In this document: piece by piece, positions 33,951-45,092 of the stretch
Layout: every line of letters begins with the position of its first letter
How positions within the stretch are numbered: position 1 is the first letter of the stretch
Source of the DNA: Pseudeuparius sepicola
Lineage: Eukaryota > Arthropoda > Insecta > Coleoptera > Anthribidae
Assembly (NCBI GenBank): GCA_963920635.1
Contig: OY987299.1
Location: 20,042,901-20,106,900, forward strand
DNA length: 64,000 nt
Direction: 5' to 3'
Made by a program: the position numbers and the translations under genes
The notes under the pieces: model-generated
Database searches by the model: none
What the model saw: only the letters and a program-made list of their open reading frames with translations
Told to the model about the DNA's origin: nothing

Positions 33951-35532
33951 CTGAGTGTGGCTATGAAAATTGACCTTGAAATGCTGGAAAATGACATTAA
34001 AAAAATCTGCCGAGTCGCGGTCGGAGGAAATTTGGTCACGTTTTTATGGGGATTGACATGGGGAAAGTGTGCTACAACGCACATAGCTTATATTTATGTA
34101 GTTTTGTTCATCTGGTTTTATTATACCGGTCGCAGAACACAAGGTGGCGGTACGGAGGAGAATTCGTTGTCATGTATTTCCCTCATACTGTATCCTAGGT
34201 AGCTCCTTTCTTAAAGAAACAACCAATCGTATGCCCTTGCTAGCGATAAATGCCCTTGGGAATTACCGCTTTGAGGAAATGCACTTTGACAACCGCGGAT
34301 TTGCTCAACACACACATCAACTTGCCAAAATTTATGAAACACATTCACAAAATAAAACACTGTTAAAAAAGGGGAAAATATCGCCCTTGTCTTGGACATC
34401 CAAGAGTCATATTTTTTGTTCACTAGGACCCCCAGTTGAAGCTGCCACTTTCGCAGTTATTCGAAGCAGTGAATTCGTTCAAAATGAGATAAATAATACA
34501 CAATAAAATAATAAAGAAATCGCATTCGTCAAATATTCTCAACAAAATCCGCACGTGCCAGAAATTTGACAAATTTGTTCTCTAGAGCTATTTTGTCCTT
34601 ACGCAAGATCACTCGTTTCTACAATCAGAATGTGGTGGCATACCATCGCATAGGTACCATCAATCAAGCAAAGATCTCCATTTTCAGAATATTCGGTATA
34701 GAAGAAAATCTGTAATACTGGATAATATGACAATGACAAATTTCATACTTTGGTTCAACACTTTAGACAATGTTAAAAATATCGGTGCTGGAAAATTTAC
34801 TATAAAATAAAAATGTGTAAACATGATGGTTTCGACGAATGTAATAATCCAAATATAAATATCCAAAATAAAATAAAATGCTTGTTTCTCATGACCCTTT
34901 TAATTTGAAAATATTTAGTAGCATAATATTTCCACAACGGGTTTTCACCTTTTATGTTTGGGAATCTAACAGCGACTCAATAAAATAAATCTTTTTTGCG
35001 GTATATGTACATTTTTTTTACAAAAACCTGGGTTTCCAAGATACAACTAAAACAACTTTAAGTTTACTTCCGTTATTTAATCAGGATTGCAATAACATTT
35101 ACTAAGTTTTCATGGAGTATTGAAAACGAACTCGGTTCGATACCGTTCAGAATTTTCATGGGCGACATTCAAATCGAATTTAAATAGACTTTAAATTTTT
35201 ACATTTGGCAACTGTTCTGCCTGATGTCTGTCACAATGACGTGTTTTCGGGAATTGTGAAGTGTCTTTTTTTCAGATATATTTCTCCGGCTTTTTCTTTT
35301 ATTATTATTTCATTCGATGTGGTCATTGAACAAAATAAAACAGTTTTTGTTGTTTTACTAGATATAATAAAAAAGTGTATACAGCAAAACAGTAAATTAA
35401 GAGATAGGTACTGCCCTGTTAGTTTGGTTGTTAGATACGAAAAGTGTTGCCTAGAAACTCTTTCCCAGCAAAAACCTTAAAACCACAAAAAAAAATTGGC
35501 AACGAGAAACATAAGCCAATTTTAATCATAAA
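33951..35532. other. Intergenic or intronic DNA, overlapping open frames without known motifs
   Basis: Open frames of 116 codons (33852-34202) and 120 codons (34144-34506) overlap in different frames. Neither shows a domain or signal I recognise, and no splice logic links them. The 91-codon frame at 35205 is AT-rich and hydrophobic at its start. I do not call any of them genes. Confidence 0.4.
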
Positions 35533-36000
35533 GAAAGTTAGTAGTCTTATGGGACTATAAATTTCCTATTAGGTTCACCAAGGCAGCCCGAACGACTCAG
35601 TTATAATAGTGTAACTTGCACTTGGAGGTGAGAAATCTAACCAGTGGCGCCATCTAGTACCAGAGCCAAAATTTCACAAAACATAGTAAACACCAACAAG
35701 AACAAGTTAGGTTGGTGTTGAATCCAGGAAACAACAATATAAATCTGAAGAAGAAGTGACACTGGAAACAGGGTGCAAGTTACATTATTATAACTACTAC
35801 CCCTTCGGTTTGAGTCGTTCGGGCAAGTTGTGGCTGCCTTGATGAACCTAATAAGGTGAAACAGCTGTCGTAGGGTATACCCTTCATCGAACGATTCAAA
35901 TATGAAAACACCGGCACATCCATTAGAACTTAGTTGTTGGTGTGATATTACTAGTTGCAGAAATTTATTAATTTATAGTCCCATGATGCCGCTAACTTTC
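35533..36000. mobile_element. 468-bp fold-back element
   Basis: GAAAGTTA and GGGACTATAAATT at the left match AATTTATAGTCCCATG and TAACTTTC at the right. Inner blocks also pair: TTAGGTTCACCAAGGCAGCC with GGCTGCCTTGATGAACCTAA, AACGACTCA with TGAGTCGTT, and GTGTAACTTGCAC with GTGCAAGTTACA. The right arm carries a ~90-bp interruption near 35863-35960. No coding sequence. Confidence 0.8.
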
Positions 36001-36904
36001 TATTGGGGGACGTGAAATTTTATCATCTTGTCAATTTTAATATCCTTCAAAACAATGGTTTATAAATATAAACTAGTTTTGATCAAATTAAAACGCGAAT
36101 TATGATAAAAAAAAACATGATGAAGTGCCGAATAGGAAACAATCGATAAACAGTTAATTTGACGCTCGGGTTAAAGCAAACGTCGGATCCCGGCTAGAGC
36201 GCACTTTTCCAACTGATTATTCTTTACCTGCTATGCCACAGAAACACCCCTCTTTATTAATTTATAATTGCAGGTACAAAAATCCCTCCTTGCTTGTTAT
36301 TTATAGATTTTCGAATATATAGAGACCATCGGGGATTCCTAACATAAACTAACATGTCTTCAGGCCTGTAAACACCGAACACCGTATCCGGTAAATTATA
36401 CGGGTTCAGGAGGTTCACCTGCATGTTGCGAATTATTTAGCCGGTGTTTAATCAAGAGAATAATAGAGCGCGCTAGAAATTTACGACGAGGCTTATTTGA
36501 CGTTTATTCCATAGTCCAGAAATACTAAAGTATCCCCAACTAGTGTGATGCTATTTTCAACATGACGTACAATATTATTGGATAACATAATATTCACCTA
36601 CGCAAAAAACAATATATTTCTTCATTGTCCGTTATAGAAAGAGCCCGTAGAAATGTTTTATCCGAGAATAAGAACTACTTGAAAAAGAATGAGTGGGCCC
36701 TTTTTTATTATATAGGACGTCAGCCTTAATTTAGTAAATGGGAAAAGCAAAAGGCATATCAGGGTAATTTTTTTGCTCGCAAAGGGCAATGGAAACATTT
36801 ACATTTTTATCTATTTATTTAACAAGATAACACTTTCCATCTTGCAATAGGGATGTACCCAAAAAAACTAACCCAACACAAAGGCCGTAAATAAACTCTT
36901 GGGC
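36001..36904. other. Unique-looking DNA with mixed composition
   Basis: The 36.13-36.50 kb segment (GGATCCCGGCTAGAGCGCAC, CACCGTATCCGGTAAATTAT, GGAGGTTCACCTGCATG) is less AT-rich and has no open frame of note; it is a candidate conserved non-coding element. The rest is AT-rich and unremarkable. Confidence 0.35.
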
Positions 36905-37615
36905 AAAATAAACGCACCACTCATTTTTTTTATATATTATATATTTATATTTTTTGTGGAGCCCTCTGTGAGATAGGGCGACATTGACATTTTCAGCTTA
37001 TTCTCCATCGCCAAAAACACAGCAGTGTCAAATTTCGGTTCAGCAGCTTGATTATTTCGGAAGATGTAGCCATAATTCAATTTGAAAAAAAAAAGTTACA
37101 ACGCCCTGTATCTCAGTAACTTTTGAGATCTGACCCGTAGTTGTTAAGCTTAATCATAATATTTTGACGTCCCCTACTTGCTCCTGTGAGATTGCCCCAT
37201 ACTTGCCGGACACCCTGTATAGGGAAGAATCATATACAGGGTGATTCACGTAAATGGTTCATTAGAAGTTTACGGGGAAGTAGTATGAATTTTGATTTGA
37301 AATTTTGGTTACTTATATAACAGGTTGTAAACTCTCTTTCTAAAATATTTTCAACTTCCGATCACTTCCGGTTATACCGGAAGTCGATAGCAACTTTGAT
37401 ATTTCAAATAGAACACCCTATATGAATATAATGTGTACCTTATTTCTAACCCTTTTCGAGATATTCGCAAATTTTTTATTTTTTTGAGTGTTGCAGCCAT
37501 CGACCATAGTGATGATAACTTTGAAATTTATGAATCTGGAAAACTAAAATTTTGGACTGTCGTAGGCGAAAGTAAACTATATTAAGTGGTCTGTATGCCA
37601 CTTCAAAATATTGTA

Positions 37616-38525
37616 CAGGGTGCTCGGGAAAAAAATTCCAATATCAACATGGAAAAATTGAAAAATCTCTTTTTTTTTAATGGAACCCATATATTTTTAT
37701 TGCACCATTGAAATGCTTGTGAAAAGACAGTTCAAAAAGATATAACACACTATATGTCTAAATGAAGCAATTGCTTCGTTATTACGCAAAATACGTATTT
37801 TTTTTGCTCTGTATCAACAAAGATGCCATTTGTCAAGAAGCGTCACATTATTATTATAGGGGGCCATGGAAAATGAAATAACGCAATTATATGACAAGGT
37901 TAAGGGCTATTTAATAATATTTTTTCCCTGAGAAGCAACAATACAAAATTAAACAATACTAACAATTACATAATAATAGGTAGGTATTAGAAGAAAAAAC
38001 AAGAAACTACATATAAGTAAAACACTTTATTCGTATTATGCTATTTACCTGTTACGTATTTACATTTGCTTCTCTTTCTTTGGACCTTGCCTTTTCGTCA
38101 AAGGTGGTAAAGGTAAATGCCTTTCATTAAAAACTCTAATTGTTCTTTCTAAAATTCTTTTACATTCTCCAATGAGTGTAAAACATATTCAAAATATCTT
38201 CGTTAGAATAGCTAATTTGAGCCATTCTTGTCACCAGTTAATATTTTATCGTTTGGAACACAATAAATGACAATCACAAATGAAAAATCCATGGCCGCCT
38301 ATTAGAAAAGGTCCGTTGTTTCTTGATATGGAGCAGCAAAAATACGTATTTTGCGTAAAAACGAAGCAACCGCTTCATTTAGACATATAGTGTGTTATAT
38401 CTTTTTGAACTGTCTTTTCACAAGCATTTCAATGGTGCAATAAAAAAATATGGGTTCTATTTGAAAAAAAATAGATTTTTCAATTTTTCGATGTTGATAT
38501 TGGGAATTTTTTCCCGAACACCCTG
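37616..38525. mobile_element. Inner palindromic element at the hairpin tip
   Basis: CAGGGTGCTCGGGAAAAAAATT (after TA 37614-37615) is mirrored by AATTTTTTCCCGAACACCCTG (before TA 38526-38527). Its arms run to about 37810 and 38335 (TACGTATTTTGCGT on the inside). The outer element's arms stop symmetrically next to these ends (CACTTCAAAATATT and its mirror), so the inner copy appears to sit at the exact tip of the outer hairpin. Confidence 0.85.
38060..38225 (-). pseudogene. N-terminal fragment of mariner-type transposase
   Basis: On the minus strand from an ATG at 38225 the frame reads MAQISYSNEDILNMFYTHW, then after a one-position shift ECKRILERTIRVFNERHLPL, ending at a stop at 38060. The pattern (SNEDIL, a GECR-like turn, and R-x2-FNERHLP) matches the helix-turn-helix start of mariner-type transposases, compare FEEYRDMIMCYGEARSNS in the element at 12-1892. 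The rest of the enzyme is absent, so this is what remains of the parent of the palindrome. Confidence 0.65.
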
Positions 38526-39130
38526 TAAAATATTTTGAAATGGCATACAGACCATTTAATAAAATTGACTTTCGCCTACGACAGTCCAAAATTTCAGTTT
38601 TCCAGATTCATAAATTTGAAAGTTATCATCACTATGGTCGATGGCTGCAACACTCAAAAAAATCAAAAATTTGCGAATATCTCGAAAAGGGTTAGGAATA
38701 GGGTACATATTATATTCGGAAAAAAGATTTAGAATTTAATAGGGAACGAAATAGTGTAATAACATATAGAAAGTTCTACTTGAAATAACAAAGTTGCTAT
38801 CGACTTCCGGTATAACCGGAAGTTATCGGAAGTTGAAAATATTTTAGAAAGAAAGTTTACAACCTGTTATATAAGTGACCAAAATTTCAAATCAAAATTC
38901 GCACTCCTTCCAGGTAAACTTCTAATGAACCACTTACGTGAATCACCCTGTATATAACTTGTTTAGACAGTAATTCGCATTAAACCTCGTTTTATACTAA
39001 AACTGTGTAAACATTTTCTTAAAAAGTGCTGATTAAAGCGAAGTGTCTGTGAGAAGCAAGCCTTCGATTGTGATTGTTTTTATCACATGCATGTTAATAA
39101 GTTCATTTGCCAGTAAATCAAGCAAAGAAA

Positions 39131-40056
39131 ATGAACCGCCAAAGAAATTTGTCAATTGAGGATGCAAGCATCGACTCTCCTGCGATTTGTTGCTGGTTTG
39201 TTAGGAAGACATCACTCTAGCATCTGCCGCATAACGACATAATGAGACGTGCTCGTGCCATCGAAGAACAGGGCAAGGGCGAAAACGTTGCACTAATCAA
39301 ATTGATGATCGTTTTTTGAGACAACATGCTCTCAGAGACAAGAGAGTCACCAGCAATCTGCTAAAAAATGAATTAGTAGATGTTCGAAATATCGCTATAT
39401 CGTCTCGAACGGTTAGAAAACGTTTACATGAAGCGGGATTGAGCAACAGAAGACCGGCCTAAAAACCATTGCTTACCAGAGAACACAAAGTTCAGATATT
39501 GAATTTTGCAAGACTACATCAGAATTGGACGATCATTGATTGGAAGTAAGTTCTGTTCTCCGATGAAAGTATAGAGTTAGCCTTAAAGCTCCAGATGGAC
39601 GTGAGCGTGCCTGGCGAGGGCGAGGAGAAAGGTTTGCCAGCTGCAATATTTCTCCTAAAGTACCTTTTGGTGGTGGCTGCCCAATATTACTCAGACAACA
39701 TTATTGCGTAAGATGTAATGCCTTTTGTTTGTTGTCCGTTTGTTGGACCTAATTTTTTATCCATGAAGGATAACGCTTGTCCCCATGTAGCCAGACAGGT
39801 TATTGGCTATGTACCTAAATGATGTTAATATCCCTTTATTACAGTGGTCACTTAACAGTACTGACATGAATCCTATAGAGTATACATCTCAAGAAAAAGA
39901 TTCGAAATCGTTGCTAATCACAACCAACTCATAGAGGTACCTATTGAAGAATGGGAGAATATTCCGCAAGCTTTGGTTGAACATTTGATATCAAGCATGC
40001 CTCGACGCATGAATGCAGTGATAAGAAGTATAGGAATACACGGTATTATGTTTGAC
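39131..40056 (+). pseudogene. Tc1-like transposase, multiply broken
   Basis: Recognisable in pieces and in order: an N-terminal helix-turn-helix region from ATG 39131; DDRFLRQHALRDKRVTSN with SSRTVRKRLHEAGLSNRRP (39300-39462), typical of the second DNA-binding domain; FSDES (near 39557) with the first catalytic aspartate; DGRERAWRGRGERF; KDNACPHVARQVI (near 39765) with the second aspartate; STDMNPIEY (near 39860) with the third, glutamate residue; and EWENIPQALVEHLISSMPRR near the C-terminus. At least four stops or frameshifts interrupt it. The DxxNPIE context places it in the DD34E Tc1 group. Confidence 0.85.
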
Positions 40057-40580
40057 CCAGATGCCTTTATTATGCTTTGCTGCTTTTTTCTTTTTTTAAT
40101 TTGGACTTATGCTAGCTTATTTATGCAGTTTCAGCAAACACACATTTTTAATGAAACATTAATAGGCAAATTAAGGTCATGTTTGACTAATTTGTAGGTA
40201 TTCATTATCACTTCAATGTAACTTAGTATTATTTTGTGTTTATTTAGATTAATTAAAGTGGTGCGTTAATTACAAATACAAAAAAAAACATCAAACTATA
40301 TTTTGCGAAAAGTGCCTGTAATGGGAAAGGTGCCCATTTCTCGAGCGGCTGTTCTCCAATAGGCGCCGTAAAACTGATGATAACGTGTCGTGTGGGGCAG
40401 TGACGTGTCACTCGCCCTAGCCTTTTTATAGGACGCCAAATTCGATGTTTCTGTTTTGCGTTTATTTCCGTACCTAATACGAATTTTATTTAAAGCGGAT
40501 TCTTGTTTATGGCGCATGATTCGATTGCGGTTACAACTAGAAATTAGTGAACATAGCTATTATCTTAAATACCCCGGCAC

Positions 40581-40860
40581 TTATTAGATACTGCGCGCCG
40601 TAGCTAGACCTTACACTATAATTCTCCATGAGCAATTTACCAGGGAACACGCAGATCGTCGGGCCACTTTGACGCCTCCAAATTTATTTCGTTAATACAT
40701 TTGGGGCATTAGCGCTAATCCTGTGTAATCTCTGAGCTGGCGCGTCCCGGGAAGTTTAAATCCGGCTTTTGGCATAATTAAATAAGTTCTGGAAGCGAAC
40801 GCCACAAAAATTAGTGCATGGTATGGCGAGATAGCTCACTGAAATCCAAATAGTATTCCA
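40581..40860 (+). repeat. Low-copy module, copy 1 of 3
   Basis: Shares, in order, TAATTCTCCATG, CAATTTACCAGGGAACACGC, GACGCCTCCAAATTTATTTC, TTGGGGCATTAGCGCTAATCC, TGTGTAATCTCTGAG, GGCTTTTGGCATAATTAAAT and ACAAAAATTAGTGCATGG with copies at 42845-43123 and 48747-48969. It contains the palindrome TTAGCGCTAA and TAAT-rich text, has no long open frame, and lacks inverted termini. It does not behave like the mobile elements around it; a duplicated regulatory sequence is a reasonable guess. Confidence 0.75.
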
Positions 40861-41254
40861 GAAATTGGGTCAAACTAGATTACTAGATAAATGCCATTCG
40901 AATATTACACGAGGGCTAATAGTGAATGACAATAGTGACCCTAACGGGAAATATGTTGGGAAAGATGGCAACACTGCATATCATCGTGGAGCCCATTCTT
41001 TGTAGCCATCTATAATAGCCAGTTTCAAATCGATAGGCGCAGTGAGTGGACGTATCTGACGATACGCGTGACGCGTATTAGATTAGATTAGATATGTATT
41101 ATTTACTACGGTGTACCGAGGTTTTAAAGAATTCAGCTGCGGTGATTAACGAATAAAAAACAAGCCCAGTAATATATGCTTGTAAAACGAAGAAACATTA
41201 GGTATATTAAATTTCTGGATATTATGAACATTTTTTTATTTGGCGATATATATA

Positions 41255-42395
41255 CAGGGTGTAATAGAACTGATGGTCAAAAACGGAACCACGTATTCTT
41301 GGAGTCAAAATAAGGGCACTTCTTCATATTATCTTTTTTTATCCTATAAGGGTCATAGTTTTTTATACAGAGCGAAGAAGTTTAGAGAAAAATACATACT
41401 TGGCGAGTCACATGAGCAGATGAGCTGTCAAACTTAAGGTTGATATGAAGCTTCTGAGGCCCCCAGTTGCGGAGATACAGGGTGTTACTAAAATTAATTA
41501 GTTCAGAAAAGTATAAATACCTTGTATAATCGCATTTTTAAATTGGTTTTGAGTGGTGAATTCAATGGTTATCAAAAAGTATCTTTTAGTATTTTTTCAT
41601 ATTCGCAGCCGTTTCTTAATTGTTTTAAAAGAACGGCAATGCTGCAATAAAAAAAGTCATTTTAAGAATACATCGAGCGATCTGTGGATGTCAATAAAAC
41701 TTTATTTAACAAAATACGAAAGGAAAAACGAAAATAAAAGAAACGTAATGCTATATTAGAAAATTATTAAATTATTAAATGTTCGAAATGACAGCCGTCT
41801 CTTTCAATACATGCAACTATGCGTTTCCGCATGTTTATTATTGCCATTGGCAAGTCCATAGAAAAAGTGCATGTCAGTCAATTCTTCGAATGAAAATATC
41901 ATTTTTCAAAATATTGAAACTAAAGTGCAAAGTTAAAAGCTAAATGAATCAAATAATGCCAAGTTTAATTGACATCCACAGATTGCTATATTTATTCTTA
42001 AAATAACTGTTCTATTGCAGCATTGCAGCTCTTTGAAAATAATTAAGAAACGGCTGAGAATATGAAAAAATACTAAGAGATACTTTTTGTTAACCATTGG
42101 ATTTACCATTCAAAATAAATTTAAAAATGCGATTATAACGGGTATTCATATTTTTCTGAACTAATTAATTTTAATAACGCCCTGTATCTCCGCAACTGGG
42201 GGCCTCAGAAGCTTCATATTAACCTTAAGTTTGGCATCTCATCCGCTCGTGTGACACGCCAAGTTTGAAGAAAACATCTAGTATGCTTCTAGAGATACTA
42301 AGAAATATGTGGATTTTTTTCTAAATTTCTACGCTCTGTATAAAAAAACTATGGCCCGAGGAGAAAAAAAAAAGTGCACAACCATAGGTGAGTAT
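41255..42395. mobile_element. Palindromic element, right end lost
   Basis: Begins CAGGGTGTAATAGAACTGATG after TA 41253-41254. Inverted arms of over 350 bp cover TTAAGGTTGATATGAAGCTTC and GAGGCCCCCAGTTGCGGAGATA (41431-41475) against TATCTCCGCAACTGGGGGCC and GAAGCTTCATATTAACCTTAA (42184-42228). Internal CAGGGTG- and GCCCTG-type motifs flank these. The outer 80 bases of the left have no partner on the right, so that end was deleted. Open frames of 65 and 68 codons are arm sequence. Confidence 0.75.
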
Positions 42396-42479
42396 GTAAT
42401 TTCATTTTTCAAATTATATCACTTGTAACATTTTTATAAATTAAGAAATAATGGAAATGTAAGCGATTTATATTTGCAA

Positions 42480-43123
42480 TGATTGCTTTTTTATGTTTTC
42501 CAAATTACTAGGAAATTGCTTATCCGGATCTGAAGTTCCGCTAGTTAAGAAACTTTATTGTGAGAAACAGTTTTAAAAATATACAAACTTTCAGTTAATC
42601 AATCATTAAATTTCACAGGGAAATATTTTTCAAGATTTTCGAAAATTTTGTATAACATATTTTCCACAAAGAATGCTAGTGTGTTCTTAATAAGGATACG
42701 ATTTGGGTGGTTAAGATTTTAGGTAAAGCAAGACAACGTTACATTTACATAACCTCTTCTAATCACCGTCCTAATTGCCCCCGATAACACTTTTTAGTCT
42801 TCCCTACTTGCATTTATCTTAATCCCCTGTACTTATTACAAATTGCGGCCTCGTATAGCTATTATACCCCTACCTGTGTATAATTCTCCACGTGTAATTT
42901 ACCATGGAACACGCCCAGAGTCTGGCCGTTTTAACGCCTCGAAATTTATTTCGTTAATATATTTGGGGCATTAGCGCTAATCCTATGTAATCTCTGAGTT
43001 AGCGTGTACCGAGAAGTTTGAATCCGGCTTTTGGCATAATTAAATTAGTTCTGGAACCAGAGGCGACAAAAATTAGTGCATGGCATTGCGAGATAGCTCA
43101 CTGAAAATCTAGGTAGGGTTCCA
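42480..43123 (+). repeat. Low-copy module, copy 2 of 3, with extended homology
   Basis: The core (42845-43123) matches the copies at 40.6 and 48.75 kb. Here the similarity with the third copy extends further upstream: AAGAAACTTTATTGTGAGAAA (42546) with GGAACTTTACTATGAGAAA (47729), and GATACGATTTGGGTGGTTAAG (42695) with GACACGATTTGGGTGGTTAAG (47877). The duplicated unit was therefore at least 640 bp. Confidence 0.7.
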
Positions 43124-43135
43124 TATATCTATATA

Positions 43136-44035
43136 CAGTGCCCGCCAAAAAGTTGGAACCTTAAGGGATTTGTTTTTATTTTTGGGCTAAGATGAAATTA
43201 CTCTGGGGCGATCATCTCTGCTTCTAAAAAGATTCGAAATGAGATCATTAAATGTTGTGACGTCATTTGACATACCTGTCAAAAATAACAGTTAATTCAA
43301 TAAATGGCCAAAATATGCTTTATTTGTAATTTTATTGAAAAAAGTTATTTGAAAAAGTTGCTTGGAATTTTATTTTACCTCTATGTGCGAATTCTGACAA
43401 TGATAAAATTTTAATTTTTTGAAAAAATATAAAAACTAATAAATTTAATTTTTTTCAGTGTGTCATATTTGACTTTAGAATCGTTTGCCTATCATCTAAA
43501 CATGATATTTTTTAGTTATGGACCCTTTTTGGGTCGTAATCAGCTAGTTTCAAGAAAAACTCAACTAACAAGGTGCAATTTTGGACGATTTATTTTTTGT
43601 TACAATGTATTGCCGCAGATCTAATAATTGCTCCTTGTGAGTTGAGTTGAGCTAAACTAAAAAATATCACGTTTGGATGATAGGCAAACAATTCTAAGTC
43701 AAATATGGCACACCGAAAAAAAATATTTTTTCAAAAAAATAAAAATATATCATTGTTAGAATTTTTGACTGAAAATTTGCACATAGAGGTAAAGGAAAAT
43801 TCCAAGCAACTTTTTCAAATAACTTTTTTCGATAAAATCACAAATAAAGCGTATTTTGGCCATTTATTTAATTAAATGTAATTTTTGACAGGTATGTCAA
43901 ATTAATGACGTCACGACGTTTAATGATCTCATTTCGAATCTTTTTGGAAGCAGAGATGATCGCCCCAGAGTAGTTTCATCTTAGCTCAAAAATAAAAAAA
44001 AATCCCTTATGGTTCCGACTTTTTGGCGGGCACTG
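43136..44035. mobile_element. 900-bp palindromic element, CAGTGCCCGCCAAAAAGTT family
   Basis: CAGTGCCCGCCAAAAAGTTG (after TA 43134-43135) is mirrored by GACTTTTTGGCGGGCACTG (before TA 44036-44037). The arms include ACTCTGGGGCGATCATCTCTG and its complement (43200 and 43960) and ATTTGACATACCTGTC. They reach to about 43530 and 43660. The ends are a variant of those at 21827-23282, so both belong to one family. No coding sequence. Confidence 0.9.
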
Positions 44036-44498
44036 TATAAACGTGCGTTAAGGAAAATAGGGCAAAACTTTGAACAAAATGAGATTTTTTCATTCGAAGA
44101 TTTTATATACGTATTCCGATCGGATACATTAAAGGTGAGACATTGTTAAGCAATATGTGAACGCAGAGATAATTTTTGAGACAGAATAAAGTAGAAACTG
44201 TAGATTTTATACAAATAATACGGAAAATAACAGAGATTTCTAGTACTTATCTATTTCTTCATGTTATCACAATTTTGGAACGATCAGTAGACTATTTAGC
44301 ATACCTATCGGCAAATTGCAATTTGCCGAATAATCGTGGCCATGAGATGGCTATCAATAATTATCGGCGTAATTAACATATAGCCTAATTTCGTCTGTCC
44401 GATCAGGAATAACGTGAGATTTTCCCGTAAGATTAATCCATACTTACCCGGGGTATAATTTCCCTCTCCTAAGGAAACGGAAAGCCATCGATCATGAT

Positions 44499-45012
44499 TA
44501 GCTAATTGGGTAATAAAATAAGAGCGAAATTTGGCACCGCATCCAGCACAACGGACGACGTAATTGAAAAATTCGCGTCAAATTACGCCCAGCTTTCGTT
44601 AATGTACCTATACTAGCAAGGAATTTTTAATCGGTAGGTAGTAGGTACCTCCGGATTGCACGGCTTTGATTGTCGAGCTGAAGAAAAGCTCGATCATATA
44701 TTTCACTACATTCTGACGGTTTGTTAATTAGCAAGTTTTATAGGTAACGCCAAGAAACTAAGATAATCATTTCTGTATAGTACGAGAAATTTTTATTTGA
44801 GGAAGTAGGTTGGGCATCGGAGTATATTATAGCCAAGTCGCTAGGAAAATTGGGTCAAACTTGAATAACACAAGGAAAATGCAAATGTTTTAGGTCAGAT
44901 GCATTAAGTTAAGTACCTAAGTGAGAGTTGATATTAAACAGGGAAGTATTGGAGTGTATTTTTACAACGAGATGTCCCGAGATAATTTGTGGCGCAATTT
45001 GCATCTGAAAAT
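44499..45012 (+). repeat. Low-copy module, inverted relative to 51.8-52.3 kb
   Basis: Shared landmarks in order: TTAGCTAATTGG, GGCACC, GACGTAATTGAAAAAT, AATTACGCCCAGCT, GGAATTTTTA, GGCTTTGATTG, AAATTGGGTCAAAC, GTCAGATGCATTAAGTTAAG, CTAAGTGAGAGTT, ACAGGGAAGTATTG and TTTGCATCTGA. All recur, reverse-complemented, at 51782-52312. No coding sequence and no inverted termini of its own were seen. Confidence 0.75.
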
Positions 45013-45092
45013 AAAGCGTAAATTGTTAAATTCAGTTACGGAGTTAGAATGACGATACGTCATCAGTTTTATTGTGACGCACTATAGGAGCC

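Larger units (their letters stand above)
37237..38950. mobile_element. 1.7-kb palindromic element with a second palindrome inside
   Basis: CAGGGTGATTCACGTAAATGG (after TA 37235-37236) is mirrored by CCACTTACGTGAATCACCCTG (before TA 38951-38952). The arms hold AACTTCCG-TACTTCCGG-type repeats (TTCCGGTTATACCGGAAG near 37365 and its mirror near 38805). At the middle of the hairpin is another pair of CAGGGTG ends. The central loop carries a piece of mariner transposase on the minus strand. Confidence 0.9.
36905..40276 (+). mobile_element. Decayed Tc1-like transposon containing a nested palindrome
   Basis: ATAAACGCACCACT near 36909-36921 is mirrored by AGTGGTGCGTTAATTA at 40257-40272, the likely termini. 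The interior holds a Tc1-type transposase pseudogene at 39.1-40.05 kb and, between the left end and that gene, the 1.7-kb palindrome at 37237-38950. A further mariner-type end (GGACACCCTG then TATA at 37209-37220) sits just left of that palindrome without a partner. Outer borders are tentative. Confidence 0.5.

Noticed and set aside
33852..34506. Two overlapping frames of 116 and 120 codons
   Set aside because: They lie in different frames without splice support, show no recognisable domain, and include low-information sequence.
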